Source: Candidatus Bathyarchaeota archaeon
GTDB taxonomy: Archaea; Thermoproteota; Bathyarchaeia; 40CM-2-53-6
Direction: 5' to 3'
Length of the DNA: 64,000 nucleotides
NCBI GenBank assembly: GCA_005888755.1
Contig: VBBQ01000025.1
Location: 1-64,000, forward strand
Below, in pieces: positions 1-10,018 of this stretch (positions are counted from its first letter, which is position 1; each line of letters begins with the position of its first letter). The position numbers were made by a program, and so were the translations under genes. The notes beneath the pieces are model-generated. The model worked only from the letters and a program-made list of their open reading frames with translations. It made no database searches and had not been told where the DNA came from.

Positions 1-211
1 TGGGCCTGTCTGCGCAATCGTTCGAAAGTAGCCCAATCTTGCGCTTGCACGAAAGTATCAGGCGAAACGCCGCTATAAGTTGTCATAGAAACCGGCGAGA
101 AACGCGATCAATAGATCTAGCGAAGGTAATAGAGAAGATACTTTTATTCACGACAGAAAGATGAGGATTCGATTTCAAGGACTGAAAATTTCGCCTCTGG
201 CAGAAGTAAAA

Positions 212-393
212 TGGTGCGGGGGGTGGGATTCGAACCCACGAAGGCCTACGCCACGGGATAGCACACCCGCGTTTTGCCAAGGGCATCAATCGTATCGATA
301 CCTTTGCCATATTGGGTCTTGAGTGTAGCGCGCGCGTGCTAGGCGCGACCCGCCCATTTGGTCAGATATTTGACCTGACTCTGGTACCCCCGC
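212..393 (-). tRNA. tRNA-Leu(CAA), split by three putative introns; exons complement(370..393, 349..357, 318..324, 212..259); CCA encoded
   Basis: Acceptor GCGGGGG/CCCCCGC, A73, T-arm GUGGGUUCGAAUCCCAC and V-arm GGC-GUAG-GCC. Removing 358..369, 325..348 and 260..317 gives an 88-nt type II tRNA with D-stem CCA:UGG, anticodon stem CGGGA:UCCCG and loop CUCAAGA. Confidence 0.8.
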
Positions 394-540
394 AGGAAAA
401 ATCCAACATCAGCCTTCTCAAATATGCCTTAGTGCGCGTCACATCGAGGGACCTTTGTAGCGTCCTGACCCTCTCGTTTCGAGCCCGCGGGAAAGATATT
501 ATTGGACGAATGCAATTCTCTTGCATTGCAGGGATCTTCC

Positions 541-1134
541 ATGTCTCAAACACAGACGAGAAAACAGAGGATTCTGGGAGATGTCAAGAAGAAGCGTCGC
601 CAGGGAACAGTAATCACATACCTAATTGTGGCGATCCTTATCGCAGTGATAGTCGGAGGAGGCATTTATGTGCTCACCTTACCTAGGGACTACATACTCA
701 TACCTGGTGGTATTGGGTTTTCGAGCACTTGTGCACGACCGTTGCATACCCATGACACATCTGGGACAATCCATGTTGAAACGGATGTAAATCAGAACTA
801 TACAATTGGCGATTTCTTCTTGATCTGGGGAAAGGTTTTCAATAGCAGCGGAATATTTCCGTCGAACCAGCCCCTACCTTCCTATTTGGACCGCTGCGTA
901 ACAGGTAATCTGCTTTACCATTCCCACCCGTCAGTGACTATACAATACAGGAAGGACTTCCCGACTGTGATCAACATGACGGTAAATGGCGCACCAACAG
1001 TGCCTAACCCCAATCCAAACCTCCAGCTGCCTCGAAACGCTGCAACCTCGAGTGCAACCTGCAGCCCAGGACCTTCGTGCGTGCCTTTCAATATTGTCAT
1101 CATGTATGGTCCAGGGATACCCGCTAGTTTCTAG
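541..1134 (+). CDS. membrane-anchored secreted hypothetical protein
   Basis: ORF with basic N-terminus, one TM helix (VITYLIVAILIAVIVGGGIYVL) and an extracellular-type domain; start taken at internal Met. Confidence 0.6.
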   Translation: MSQTQTRKQRILGDVKKKRRQGTVITYLIVAILIAVIVGGGIYVLTLPRDYILIPGGIGFSSTCARPLHTHDTSGTIHVETDVNQNYTIGDFFLIWGKVFNSSGIFPSNQPLPSYLDRCVTGNLLYHSHPSVTIQYRKDFPTVINMTVNGAPTVPNPNPNLQLPRNAATSSATCSPGPSCVPFNIVIMYGPGIPASF

Positions 1135-1381
1135 AAAATACCGACTTCGAGTTGGAAGCAGACTCTATGCTCTAGACCATCCCAACAGTTCCTGTATAAG
1201 GAACGCCTTCTAATTTTTCTGAGAGAGAAAAATCTCCACCCAAACCGCTCGGAAACTGCGGGGAGGCACTAACCAGGCGTCTACACTGACACGGACCATA
1301 TGTGCCAAGACTCTTTTAGTTGCTTTTTCATGTGTCAGATCCGTCCGACTCGCCATCGAGCATGATTCGTGAGATGAGCTG

Positions 1382-1801
1382 TTGAGAACTAGCGAGATGA
1401 TCATAATCGCACTGGTCGCAGGGGTCCTTGCGACAGGCGGAGTCTTGGCGGTAGTGCTCACTCCTCCCCCGTCTCCCTGCACAGGAGTCACCGGAGCACT
1501 TCGCTCATTCACGATTATTGTAGACTCGACTGGCTACAACGGCAGTGTGTCCAAAACCGGATCTTGGCCGGTTGTCACGGTCCAACGTTGTGACAATGTG
1601 GTTTTCACCGTGATCAATAATGCCACCGAGTCTCATGGATTCGCTGTAGCCTACTACTCCAACGTCGGTTTGGAGCTTGTAGGAGGAGCGCACCAGACTC
1701 TAAAGTTTCAAGCTACGAGGGCCGGACAGTTCCAAATTTACTGCACGATTAATTGCTCAATTCACCGCCAGATGCAGAATGGCCTTCTGAACGTCACTTA
1801 G
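1382..1801 (+). CDS. membrane-anchored cupredoxin-like (type 1 copper) protein
   Basis: N-terminal TM; upstream His (ESHGF) and C-terminal C-S-I-H-R-Q-M (C-x2-H-x2-M) ligand pattern in a cupredoxin-like context. Confidence 0.7.
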   Translation: MRTSEMIIIALVAGVLATGGVLAVVLTPPPSPCTGVTGALRSFTIIVDSTGYNGSVSKTGSWPVVTVQRCDNVVFTVINNATESHGFAVAYYSNVGLELVGGAHQTLKFQATRAGQFQIYCTINCSIHRQMQNGLLNVT

Positions 1802-1822
1802 GCATCACTCGCGGAGACTATA

Positions 1823-3346
1823 ATGCGACTGTTATACGCGATCGCTCCAATCCTTATCCTCATTTTCCTCTCCCAGCTCGCCTTCTATGCGGCTTCCCCC
1901 ACCAATGTTGCTCACCAGCCAGATATTGTCCAATTCGGCCCGCAAACATATGTGACCTTCATGCAGAAACCGCTAGATCCTAGCCCCAGCCCGTGGGTCC
2001 TTTATCCAACTGATAATGCGGTGTGGGTCGCAGGAATATCCTCAGTAGCGCCCGCAACCTCTCAAATCCGGGAATATTTCTTAGTGAATGGAACTTCGAA
2101 GCCGGTAGTCAATCTCGCGAACGTAACAATCAGCTCCTTAGTTGCTGATACTCGGGGGCGAGTTTGGTTCACGGACAATTCGACACTTGCATATTACGAC
2201 AGCCAGCGCTTGACAGTGAATAAGACGATAACTTTTCCTAACCAAAGCCTGCAGTATTTGGCGCTAGACCATCAGGAGAGAATATGGATGACGGTGTTGG
2301 GTTCTGGTGGCGCCAGCAGCAGCCTCGTGATGCTCGACCCTTCTGATGGCTTGAACCGGACCTATCCAGTTCGGACAAGCAACGCGTTCATTCAAGGAGT
2401 CACCATAGCTCCTGACAATACGATATGGTTCGCAGAGGCTGGTTCGAGGAAGCTTGGTCGTCTTGCCTGTGACAGCTGCAGTATCACCGAGTTTTCTCCG
2501 CCTTCCTCTCTCAACCTCGCAGCGCTTACGCAAGTGGCGGTCGACAACTCTGGCAACGTTTGGTTCACCGACCACGAGGGGGATAATCAATTCGGAGTGT
2601 TTAACCTGCAAACCAATGTTTGGAAAACCTTTCCGATCGGTTATTGCCCTGACGCTTGTGTTTCCGGGCTTCCTAATGCGATCTTTGTTGACACCCGAAA
2701 TGAAATCTGGTTCTCAGAACACATTGCTGGGAGAATAGGACACTATGACCCCTCTAGTAATGTCCTAACAGAATATTTTGTCTCTCCCACTCCCACCACT
2801 TTCCCGTTGGTCTGGTGGGCAAGGCCCGGGCCCAACAATCTCGTATGGTTTGTCGCCAACGGGCTTGGCGAAGTGGGTTATGTCAACGCGAGTTTGCCTG
2901 TTCCGTTGACTCTTGCAGGTCCTGCAGGTGATGTTGTTATCCAGAAAGGAAGCTCAAAGAGTATTCCCGCTAGTGTCAGCTTTCAGGGCCCTGGGACAGT
3001 GTCCCTCGGCGTATTCCCCTTGACCCAAGACCAGCCGTCTTCTAATTCTCCTGCCCAGCTCTACGGGTCCGGGCCATCGGACATCGGGCCTAGTAACAGT
3101 CCTCAAACAGCCACAATAACTGTCTCAGCTTCTTGGAGCGCGATCCCTGGAGCCCGGTACGTGGCTATTACTGCCACTGAGAATAACGTGGCCGTGAGTG
3201 TTCATGTTAGAGTAGTAGTCGTGGAAGCTTCGGCACCGGTTGTTGCTCTGGGTTTCTCGTCCGCGATCGTTCTTGGAGGTTTCGCGGTCTATTTGCGAAG
3301 ACCCAGAAAGTCCAGGCTCCAGCCCGCGAAAAGAACAAGAAAATAG
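1823..3346 (+). CDS. streptogramin lyase (Vgb)-like beta-propeller protein with C-terminal TM
   Basis: Repeats of the type IWFAEAGSRKLGRL / VWFTDHEGDNQFGVFN; signal peptide and C-terminal TM followed by basic tail. Confidence 0.8.
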   Translation: MRLLYAIAPILILIFLSQLAFYAASPTNVAHQPDIVQFGPQTYVTFMQKPLDPSPSPWVLYPTDNAVWVAGISSVAPATSQIREYFLVNGTSKPVVNLANVTISSLVADTRGRVWFTDNSTLAYYDSQRLTVNKTITFPNQSLQYLALDHQERIWMTVLGSGGASSSLVMLDPSDGLNRTYPVRTSNAFIQGVTIAPDNTIWFAEAGSRKLGRLACDSCSITEFSPPSSLNLAALTQVAVDNSGNVWFTDHEGDNQFGVFNLQTNVWKTFPIGYCPDACVSGLPNAIFVDTRNEIWFSEHIAGRIGHYDPSSNVLTEYFVSPTPTTFPLVWWARPGPNNLVWFVANGLGEVGYVNASLPVPLTLAGPAGDVVIQKGSSKSIPASVSFQGPGTVSLGVFPLTQDQPSSNSPAQLYGSGPSDIGPSNSPQTATITVSASWSAIPGARYVAITATENNVAVSVHVRVVVVEASAPVVALGFSSAIVLGGFAVYLRRPRKSRLQPAKRTRK

Positions 3347-3354
3347 GTTGAGTG

Positions 3355-3663
3355 TTAGAGTAGTTCTATTTCGATGAAGACATCGTCGGGGGCTCTTATC
3401 CGCATCAGTCTCTTCAAGAATCGTTCGTTCGGATCCACGTCGATGAGGCGTTTGTGAATCCTCATCTCCCACTTATCGAAAGTGTGAGTTCCCTGACCCG
3501 CGGGTGATTTTCGAGACGGGACAATTAGCTTCTTGGTTGGCAGCGGAATCGGTCCTTTCAGCTTGACGCCTGTCTTGTCGGCTATGTCTTTGATCTCGGT
3601 GCAGATGGTGTTGATGTCCTGGGGGTCTGTGCTGGAGAGGCGAATTCTAGCTTTGGAAACCAA
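3355..3663 (-). CDS. rpsJ: 30S ribosomal protein uS10
   Basis: [14 protein letters not shown]...GPIPLPTK...[18 protein letters not shown] is the S10 signature. Confidence 0.95.
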   Translation of the reverse strand: MVSKARIRLSSTDPQDINTICTEIKDIADKTGVKLKGPIPLPTKKLIVPSRKSPAGQGTHTFDKWEMRIHKRLIDVDPNERFLKRLMRIRAPDDVFIEIELL

Positions 3664-3913
3664 CCCAAGACACCTTCATTGTCAACCTTTGTAGCGAAGA
3701 GTCAGGGCTGGTCCAGTGCGGTTAAAAACCTTGGTGTAAACTCTCGCGGAAATCTCGCTCCTGAACGCACGTGTTCCTCTAGCAACAAAGATCGTTCTGA
3801 GCCGGGCGAGTACGTTACGACCCGAAAAGAAGACGGTTCAGCGATTAGATGAGAGATCCGTTGACCCTTGTTAGGGCCTTGGAGTGTCCTTGGACTGTTA
3901 CTTCGGTGCCGAA

Positions 3914-5212
3914 CTAGCCTTTGGTGATGATCTCTTTGACTACGCCGACTCCGACGGTGCTCCCCATGTCCCGGATGGCAAATCTTCCAAGCTCGGGAAT
4001 ATCGGAGAACGCTTCCAAGACCATGTTGTGCAATGGTTTCATCTTCACCAAGGCGCTATCGCCGACCTTGAGGAAGCTAGGCTTCTCCTCGACCACCTGG
4101 CCTGTTCGCGGGTCAATCTTCTTGATGAGTTCCTCGAAAGTCACACCGACAGTAGCGGTGTGAGCGTGCAACACTGGGGTGTATCCTGCGGCGATGGCGG
4201 TCGGGTGGTAGATAATAATAATCTGTCCGATGAATTCCTTAGCGATCGTCGGCGGCTTGTCGGTGTGGCCCATGACTTCTCCCCGTCCGATCTCGTTCTT
4301 CGCGACGCCTCTGATGTTGAAGCCGATATTGTCTCCAGGCTCGGCCTTCGTCATCCGCACGTGATGGGTTTCGATCGATTTTACCTCGCCTAGTTTTCCG
4401 GAGGGATTGAAGATGACCTTGTCACCATCCCTCACAACACCCGTTTCGACACGTCCCACGGGAACAGTTCCAACACCGGTGATCGTGTACACGTCTTGTA
4501 TCGGTACGCGCAATGGTTTGTCCAATGGCTTCGGTGGCGGAATGAAATCGTTGAGCGCATCGAACACTGTAACCCCCTTGTACCACGGCGTGTTTGTGCT
4601 CTTTTTCGACAGGTTATCGCCCAGCCATCCGCTGGTCGGGACGAACGGGATCTTTGTAATGTCAAAGCCTACAGTCTTGAGCAATCCTTCGAGCTCTTTC
4701 CGGCATTCTTTGTATCGTTCCTCGGAGTACTTGACCGTCTGGTCATCCATCTTGTTGATAGCTACGACCAAGTTCTTCACTCCAAGAGTTCTAGCAAGGT
4801 AAGCGTGTTCTCTAGCTTGTCCCCCTGGTCCGACGGCGACTTCGAATTCACCCTTCTTACCCGAGATGACAAGGATGGCTACGTCTGCCTGGCTTGCACC
4901 AGTGATCATGTTCTTGATGAAGTCCCGGTGTCCGGGCGCGTCGATGATCGTGTAGAAATTCTTCGGTGTCTCAAACTTTTGAAAGGACAGATCGATGGTA
5001 ACTCCTCTTTCTCTCTCTTCCTTGATCGTGTCTAGGACCCAGGCGTACTTGAAAGTATCACCGGCTCCGGTCTTTTCGGATTCTTTCGCGTACTGCTCGA
5101 TCGTTTTCTGATCGATGTATCCTGCATCGAACAGAAGGTGACCTGTTAGCGTGCTCTTTCCATGGTCGACGTGACCCATCACAATCAGGTTGAGATGGGG
5201 CTTTGCGGACAT
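3914..5212 (-). CDS. tuf: elongation factor 1-alpha
   Basis: GHVDHGKST, DAPGHRDF, NKMD GTPase motifs; full-length EF-1A. Confidence 0.98.
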   Translation of the reverse strand: MSAKPHLNLIVMGHVDHGKSTLTGHLLFDAGYIDQKTIEQYAKESEKTGAGDTFKYAWVLDTIKEERERGVTIDLSFQKFETPKNFYTIIDAPGHRDFIKNMITGASQADVAILVISGKKGEFEVAVGPGGQAREHAYLARTLGVKNLVVAINKMDDQTVKYSEERYKECRKELEGLLKTVGFDITKIPFVPTSGWLGDNLSKKSTNTPWYKGVTVFDALNDFIPPPKPLDKPLRVPIQDVYTITGVGTVPVGRVETGVVRDGDKVIFNPSGKLGEVKSIETHHVRMTKAEPGDNIGFNIRGVAKNEIGRGEVMGHTDKPPTIAKEFIGQIIIIYHPTAIAAGYTPVLHAHTATVGVTFEELIKKIDPRTGQVVEEKPSFLKVGDSALVKMKPLHNMVLEAFSDIPELGRFAIRDMGSTVGVGVVKEIITKG

Positions 5213-5259
5213 TGTCTTAGTTCAAACTCCTTTCTCGAAACGGAGAGAGCAAACGCCGC

Positions 5260-5275
5260 GTTTCTTTATAAAAAG
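5260..5275 (-). promoter_or_regulatory. probable TATA box/promoter of the EF-1A gene
   Basis: TTTTTATAAAG on the minus strand, about 50 bp upstream of the EF-1A start. Confidence 0.5.
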
Positions 5276-5400
5276 CCTTGTTCTCCGGCTTCCACTCTTC
5301 TAACCGGAGAAAAATCTAGAACAGTGATTTTTCCCTGAATTCTGAAGAAAGGTCTAAATGGGAAGTTTCTCGCGGCTTGTTCGATTCGAAGGCATATTGA

Positions 5401-6690
5401 TTGCTAGAGACCACTTCTAAGCACGAAGCTGCTCCGTCAAGCCACGGCATGCAAAAGACCCAGTACGACATTGCCGTAGAACAGTTCCAGCGGGCAGCTG
5501 ACCTGATGAAGCTTGACCAGAATGTTCAGGAGATTCTTCGAAAACCTAGAAGAATTCTCAGCATAAACTTCCCTGTCAAAATGGACGACGGCAGAATCCT
5601 TCTGTACCAAGGATTCAGAAGCCAGCACAACAACGCCCTAGGACCCTACAAGGGCGGAATCAGATACCATCCTAACGTCACCATCGAAGAAGTAAAGGCG
5701 TTGTCAATGTGGATGACGTGGAAGTGCGCGGTCGCGGGCATACCTTTCGGAGGCGCGAAAGGAGGCGTCACGGTTAACCCGAAACTCCTGTCCAAACACG
5801 AACTGGAGAGACTCTCCAGAACATTCTTCTCTCTCATAAGCGAGATTGTCGGCCCGTTCCGGGACATCCCCGCTCCGGACGTCTACACTGATTCTCAAAC
5901 TATGGCCTGGTTCATGGATGAATACAGCAAAACCGAAAGGAACAACGCCAACGCGGTCGTGACAGGTAAGCCGATAATAATCGGAGGCTCCCTCGGAAGA
6001 GATTCGGCCACAGGGAAGGGAGTCGCGGTCAGCGTTGAGGAAGCGGCGAGACATCTCAAGATCGACCTGAAGAAGGCAACCTGCGCAGTCCAAGGCTGGG
6101 GAAACGTAGGCTCGTTCGCCCACCAATTCCTTGAAGAAGCCGGAGTCAAAGTTGTCGCCGTCTCCGACTCAAAGGGAGGAATTCACAAGAAAACAGGCCT
6201 ATGGTTCAACGAAGTAGCAGCCTACAAGAAGAAGAACAAGAGCATGGCGAACTTGCCCGGGACCGAGAACATCTCGAACGAGGAACTCCTCGAACTAGAC
6301 GTAGACATACTGGTACCGGCTGCGCTAGAGGATGTCATCACAGAAAATAACGCTCGAAACATCAAGGCTAAGCTGGTCGCCGAGGGCGCTAACGGCCCGA
6401 CGACACCTGAGGCCGATGACATACTCTTCAAGAACGACGTTACCCTGATCCCGGACATCCTAGCAAATTCTGGCGGTGTAAGCACAAGCTATCTTGAATG
6501 GGTGCAGAACCTCCAACACCTCTGGTGGACCGCTGAAGAAGTTGACCATCGCCTGACAGCGATCATGAAGAAGGCCTTCGCCGAGGTCTGGAAGACCAGT
6601 CAGGAGCAGAATGTCGACATGCGTACCGGAGCGTACGTCTACGCTATTGGCAAGGTTCGAGACGCTATGGAGATCCGAGGCTGGGTTTAG
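5401..6690 (+). CDS. gdhA: glutamate dehydrogenase
   Basis: PYKGGIRYHP, GGAKGG and AVQGWGNVGSFA motifs; TTG start. Confidence 0.95.
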   Translation: MLETTSKHEAAPSSHGMQKTQYDIAVEQFQRAADLMKLDQNVQEILRKPRRILSINFPVKMDDGRILLYQGFRSQHNNALGPYKGGIRYHPNVTIEEVKALSMWMTWKCAVAGIPFGGAKGGVTVNPKLLSKHELERLSRTFFSLISEIVGPFRDIPAPDVYTDSQTMAWFMDEYSKTERNNANAVVTGKPIIIGGSLGRDSATGKGVAVSVEEAARHLKIDLKKATCAVQGWGNVGSFAHQFLEEAGVKVVAVSDSKGGIHKKTGLWFNEVAAYKKKNKSMANLPGTENISNEELLELDVDILVPAALEDVITENNARNIKAKLVAEGANGPTTPEADDILFKNDVTLIPDILANSGGVSTSYLEWVQNLQHLWWTAEEVDHRLTAIMKKAFAEVWKTSQEQNVDMRTGAYVYAIGKVRDAMEIRGWV

Positions 6691-6705
6691 AAGACTTCGA
6701 AGCGG

Positions 6706-7161
6706 TCAGTCTAGCAACGCGGTAAGCTTTCGTTCCTCGCGTGCCTCATCGGCCATAGCATCCATCGCCATCTTGTGAGTAACCATGTCAGTGTCTCGCG
6801 TCTTAGTGGCGAGTCGCTGGTAGAATTCGAGTGAAGACCTTTCAAGTTTCAAACTTTCCTTGATCATCGCCTTCAGATCGTTTCCTCTGCGCGGCGGCTC
6901 CGAGTAAGAAAAGAAGGCTTTCTTCTCCCATTCGACCGGTTTTGACACTGGCACTCCTCCTAGCTGGATGATTCTCTCCATGAATCTTGACGCGTGGTCC
7001 CATTCTCCGTCAGCCATTTCCTTGAAGAGCTTCGAGAGGGGCAGTGAGCTTATTCCGGTCGCTATCTTGCTCAAGTATAGGTATCGGAAGGCAGCCAAGG
7101 TCTCTCCGGCAAGAGCTTGGTTGAGGTCATCGAGAAGCGTCGGTTCTTTCTTGACTGACAA
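6706..7161 (-). CDS. ferritin-like/rubrerythrin-domain protein
   Basis: Four-helix pattern with E...EWDHA...E...EREE-type Fe ligands; TTG start. Confidence 0.65.
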   Translation of the reverse strand: MSVKKEPTLLDDLNQALAGETLAAFRYLYLSKIATGISSLPLSKLFKEMADGEWDHASRFMERIIQLGGVPVSKPVEWEKKAFFSYSEPPRRGNDLKAMIKESLKLERSSLEFYQRLATKTRDTDMVTHKMAMDAMADEAREERKLTALLD

Positions 7162-7272
7162 GACAGGTCAAACCACTGCGTAGGCTCCGAGAGTCTTTTT
7201 AGCCTTATTCCAAGAGCTGGATGTTGTGGAAATCACAAGGCCAAGGACCCTGCAAGGGACGAGATCCTGAGT

Positions 7273-8139
7273 ATGTCGAGCCGCACCATGTCGACTCACT
7301 TGAACGCGTACTTGGCGCTGATACGACCCCCAAATACCATAATGATCGGGCTCGCGGTGGCTATCGGTGAAGCGATTGGACTTGGCAAGCTCCCAGGACT
7401 CAGAGAGGCCGTTTTCGGGTTCCTGACCGCCTCGCTGATGATGGCGGGGACAATGGTGGCCAATGACGTTTACGATGTCGAAATTGACCGAGTGAACAGT
7501 CCAGGGCGGCCTCTCCCTTCCGGAAGGGTGAATACCCGAGAAGTCATTGTCCTAGCAGTAGTTCTTTCAGTAGCTGCGATAGGGTTCTCCACCCTCCTCG
7601 GTCTATGGACCTTCTTGACTGCACTTCTAGCTCTCGCTCTGATGATTTACTATAACACGAGGGGAAAAAAGACAGGGCTTATAGGAAATGCGGTTGTTAG
7701 CTTCAACGTCGCCTTGCCTTTCTTCTTTGGAGGGCTCGCGGTGAGTAAGATCAGTCCTCTGCTCTTCATCTTTTCAGTCGTCGCGTTTCTTGCAAACTTT
7801 GGGCGAGAGGTTGCGAAGGGAATCGCTGATGTAAAGGGCGATAGCCTCCGTCAAGTCCGGACCCTAGCAGTGGTCAGGGGGACCAAGGTTGCAGCACTTG
7901 CGTCTGCAGGATTGTTTGTCACCGCGGTTTTGCTTAGCTTCCTCCCGCCGTTTCTCGAAAGTATTTCCCTCTTGTATTTTCCTCCGGTGATAGTCGCGGA
8001 TGTCGGCTTTCTCTATTCAGCATACAGACTGATGAGTAATCAGACACCTGAGAACATCCGAGCTGTCAAGGGTCATGTTCTGGTGTGGATGCTGTTAGGC
8101 CTTGTGGGTTTTCTTCTGGGCAGCGCGGCTCTCCTTTGA
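7273..8139 (+). CDS. UbiA-family prenyltransferase, probable digeranylgeranylglyceryl phosphate synthase
   Basis: NDVYDVEIDRVNSPGRPLPSG and AKGIADVKGD motifs, multiple TMs. Confidence 0.85.
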   Translation: MSSRTMSTHLNAYLALIRPPNTIMIGLAVAIGEAIGLGKLPGLREAVFGFLTASLMMAGTMVANDVYDVEIDRVNSPGRPLPSGRVNTREVIVLAVVLSVAAIGFSTLLGLWTFLTALLALALMIYYNTRGKKTGLIGNAVVSFNVALPFFFGGLAVSKISPLLFIFSVVAFLANFGREVAKGIADVKGDSLRQVRTLAVVRGTKVAALASAGLFVTAVLLSFLPPFLESISLLYFPPVIVADVGFLYSAYRLMSNQTPENIRAVKGHVLVWMLLGLVGFLLGSAALL

Positions 8140-9414
8140 CTTTGACGTTTCGAGCAGCAATTCTCTAGCCCTGTCCAAGCGAATCTTCCGTTCGGCGACC
8201 ATCTTGTCCGCCAACAAGTCGATCAGATCACCTTGAGCGCCGGCCATAGCGGCGATATTTCTCGCGTGCAGGGACATGTGTCCCTTCTGAATCCCTTCCG
8301 CGGCCAAGGCTCGTAGAGCAGCCATGTTCTGGGCTAAGCCCACCGAGGCCATGACCTCGCCAAGTTCGCGTGCCGTCTTGACGCCAAGAATCTTCAGGGA
8401 TATCTTGGCGATAGGGTGAACCGCGGTCACTCCCCCGATTATCCCGACCGCAGCGGGGATCTCGATCGTCCCAACCAAGTTTCCTTTCGAGTCCTTCTTC
8501 CATATTGTGAGCGGAGAGTAATGTCCAGATCGCGCCGCGTAAGCATGGGCCCCTGCCTCTATCGCCCTGGTGTCATTCCCAGTGGCTAAGCAGACGGCTG
8601 TTACGCCGTTCATTACTCCTTTGTTGTGGGTTGCGCATCTGTAAGGGTCGGCCGCTGCAAACGCGTAAGCCTCCACGATCCCATCAACAATATCCTCACC
8701 TCCGAGGGCATCTTTCGAAACTGTCACAGTGGCTCTGGCAATTCTCTTGTCTGCAAGGTTTGAGATGATCCGCAGTCGGGCTTGACCCTTGGAGACATTC
8801 TCAAGCATCGGTGCGACCGCTTCTGCCATCGTGTTGGCGACATTGGCCCCCATGGCATCGCGGCAGTCGACCAGAAGCTCTGCGATGACCATTATCCCAA
8901 CTTGGCTGGGCAGGATTCTGACGCGGAGGTCTTTTGCCCCTCCGCCCAAAGAGAGCAGGGTCGGGTCCTGCTGGTTGGCTTTCTCAAGGATCTCTTTTCT
9001 CGCTGAGAGGATCGCCTTCTCAGCATCTTTCGGCGAGGGACATTTCACTATCTGAATCTGGCTGATCATGACAGGTTCCGTGCTGGTGGCTGTGAAGCCG
9101 CCTGTTGGTCTAGCCATCTTGGCCGCATTGCTAGCCGCAGCGACGACCGACGGTTCCTCGATGGCCATCGGTACCAGGTAGTCTCTTCCGTTAACTAGGA
9201 AGTTCGTCGCGATTCCGAGAGGGATCGGAAATATGCTGATGACGTTCTCGATCATTCGTTGAGCGGTCGCGATGGGCATTGATCCGTTTGCTAGGGTCTG
9301 GGCTTCCTCTGAGGTCAAGCTTGCGAACTCTTTGACCATTCTGAGCCTCTCTTCCAAGGGAAGCTTGTAGAACGAGGCAATGGTTGATCTTCTGTTTAGA
9401 ACCGGCGTTTCCAA
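8095..9414 (-). CDS. mvaA: hydroxymethylglutaryl-CoA reductase, class II type
   Basis: IGIATNF..NG, DAMGANVANTM, CATHNKGVMNG; start taken as TTG 3 bp after idi. The ORF track's upstream Met lies inside idi. Confidence 0.9.
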   Translation of the reverse strand: METPVLNRRSTIASFYKLPLEERLRMVKEFASLTSEEAQTLANGSMPIATAQRMIENVISIFPIPLGIATNFLVNGRDYLVPMAIEEPSVVAAASNAAKMARPTGGFTATSTEPVMISQIQIVKCPSPKDAEKAILSARKEILEKANQQDPTLLSLGGGAKDLRVRILPSQVGIMVIAELLVDCRDAMGANVANTMAEAVAPMLENVSKGQARLRIISNLADKRIARATVTVSKDALGGEDIVDGIVEAYAFAAADPYRCATHNKGVMNGVTAVCLATGNDTRAIEAGAHAYAARSGHYSPLTIWKKDSKGNLVGTIEIPAAVGIIGGVTAVHPIAKISLKILGVKTARELGEVMASVGLAQNMAALRALAAEGIQKGHMSLHARNIAAMAGAQGDLIDLLADKMVAERKIRLDRARELLLETSKSKESRAAQKKTHKA

Positions 9415-9416
9415 AG

Positions 9417-9950
9417 CTAAGCCCCGGGTGGACCGAGGTTTTCCTTTCTCAGTCTGTTGAATGCGATCGGGAACCAGGGAGTATATTTCTTGGGGTCTTT
9501 CTCCAAGTCTTTTTGGAGGTCGGTGAGGGTGATCCATTTCCAGTCGTCTACCTCTTCGGGATTCGGTTTTGGGTCTCTATCGTATTGCCCGACAAAGACA
9601 TGATCAAACTCGTGCTCTGTCAAGCCGCTCTTCGGGTCGGTCGCTTTGTAAACGAAGCTAAAGGTCTCTTTCAACGGCGTATCAAAGCCCAACTCTTGCT
9701 TCAGCTTTCTGTGAACTGCAGCCTCTAGTTTCTCGCCTTTTGTCGGATGACTGCAGCACGGGTTGCTCCAGAGGCTTTGAAAGTGATGCTTAGCCTTCGA
9801 CCTAAGTTGGAGAAGCGCCTCGTTCTTGGAATTGAAAATGAAGATGGAAAAGGCGCGGTGCAGCTTTCCACCATCGCGATGAGCTGCTAGTTTTTCTTCG
9901 TATCCAATGGGGTTGTCTTTCTCGTCGACTAGAACAATGATCTCGGGCAT
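9417..9950 (-). CDS. idi: isopentenyl-diphosphate delta-isomerase, type I (Nudix)
   Basis: LHRAFSIFIFN, SLWSNPCCSHP, EFDHVFVGQ motifs of type I IDI. Confidence 0.92.
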   Translation of the reverse strand: MPEIIVLVDEKDNPIGYEEKLAAHRDGGKLHRAFSIFIFNSKNEALLQLRSKAKHHFQSLWSNPCCSHPTKGEKLEAAVHRKLKQELGFDTPLKETFSFVYKATDPKSGLTEHEFDHVFVGQYDRDPKPNPEEVDDWKWITLTDLQKDLEKDPKKYTPWFPIAFNRLRKENLGPPGA

Positions 9951-10018
9951 TTTCTCTATCCGTTTATCGGGATGTGAGCCGCTCTTTTTCTGCCTTTCCG
10001 ACCCGAAGTCATCTCAGA

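Noticed and set aside
1727-1800. CuA (cytochrome oxidase subunit II-like) site in the cupredoxin
   Set aside because: C-x3-C is present, but the second Cys to His spacing is x2 rather than x3 and there is no coxI-like neighbour; an amicyanin-like type 1 site fits better.
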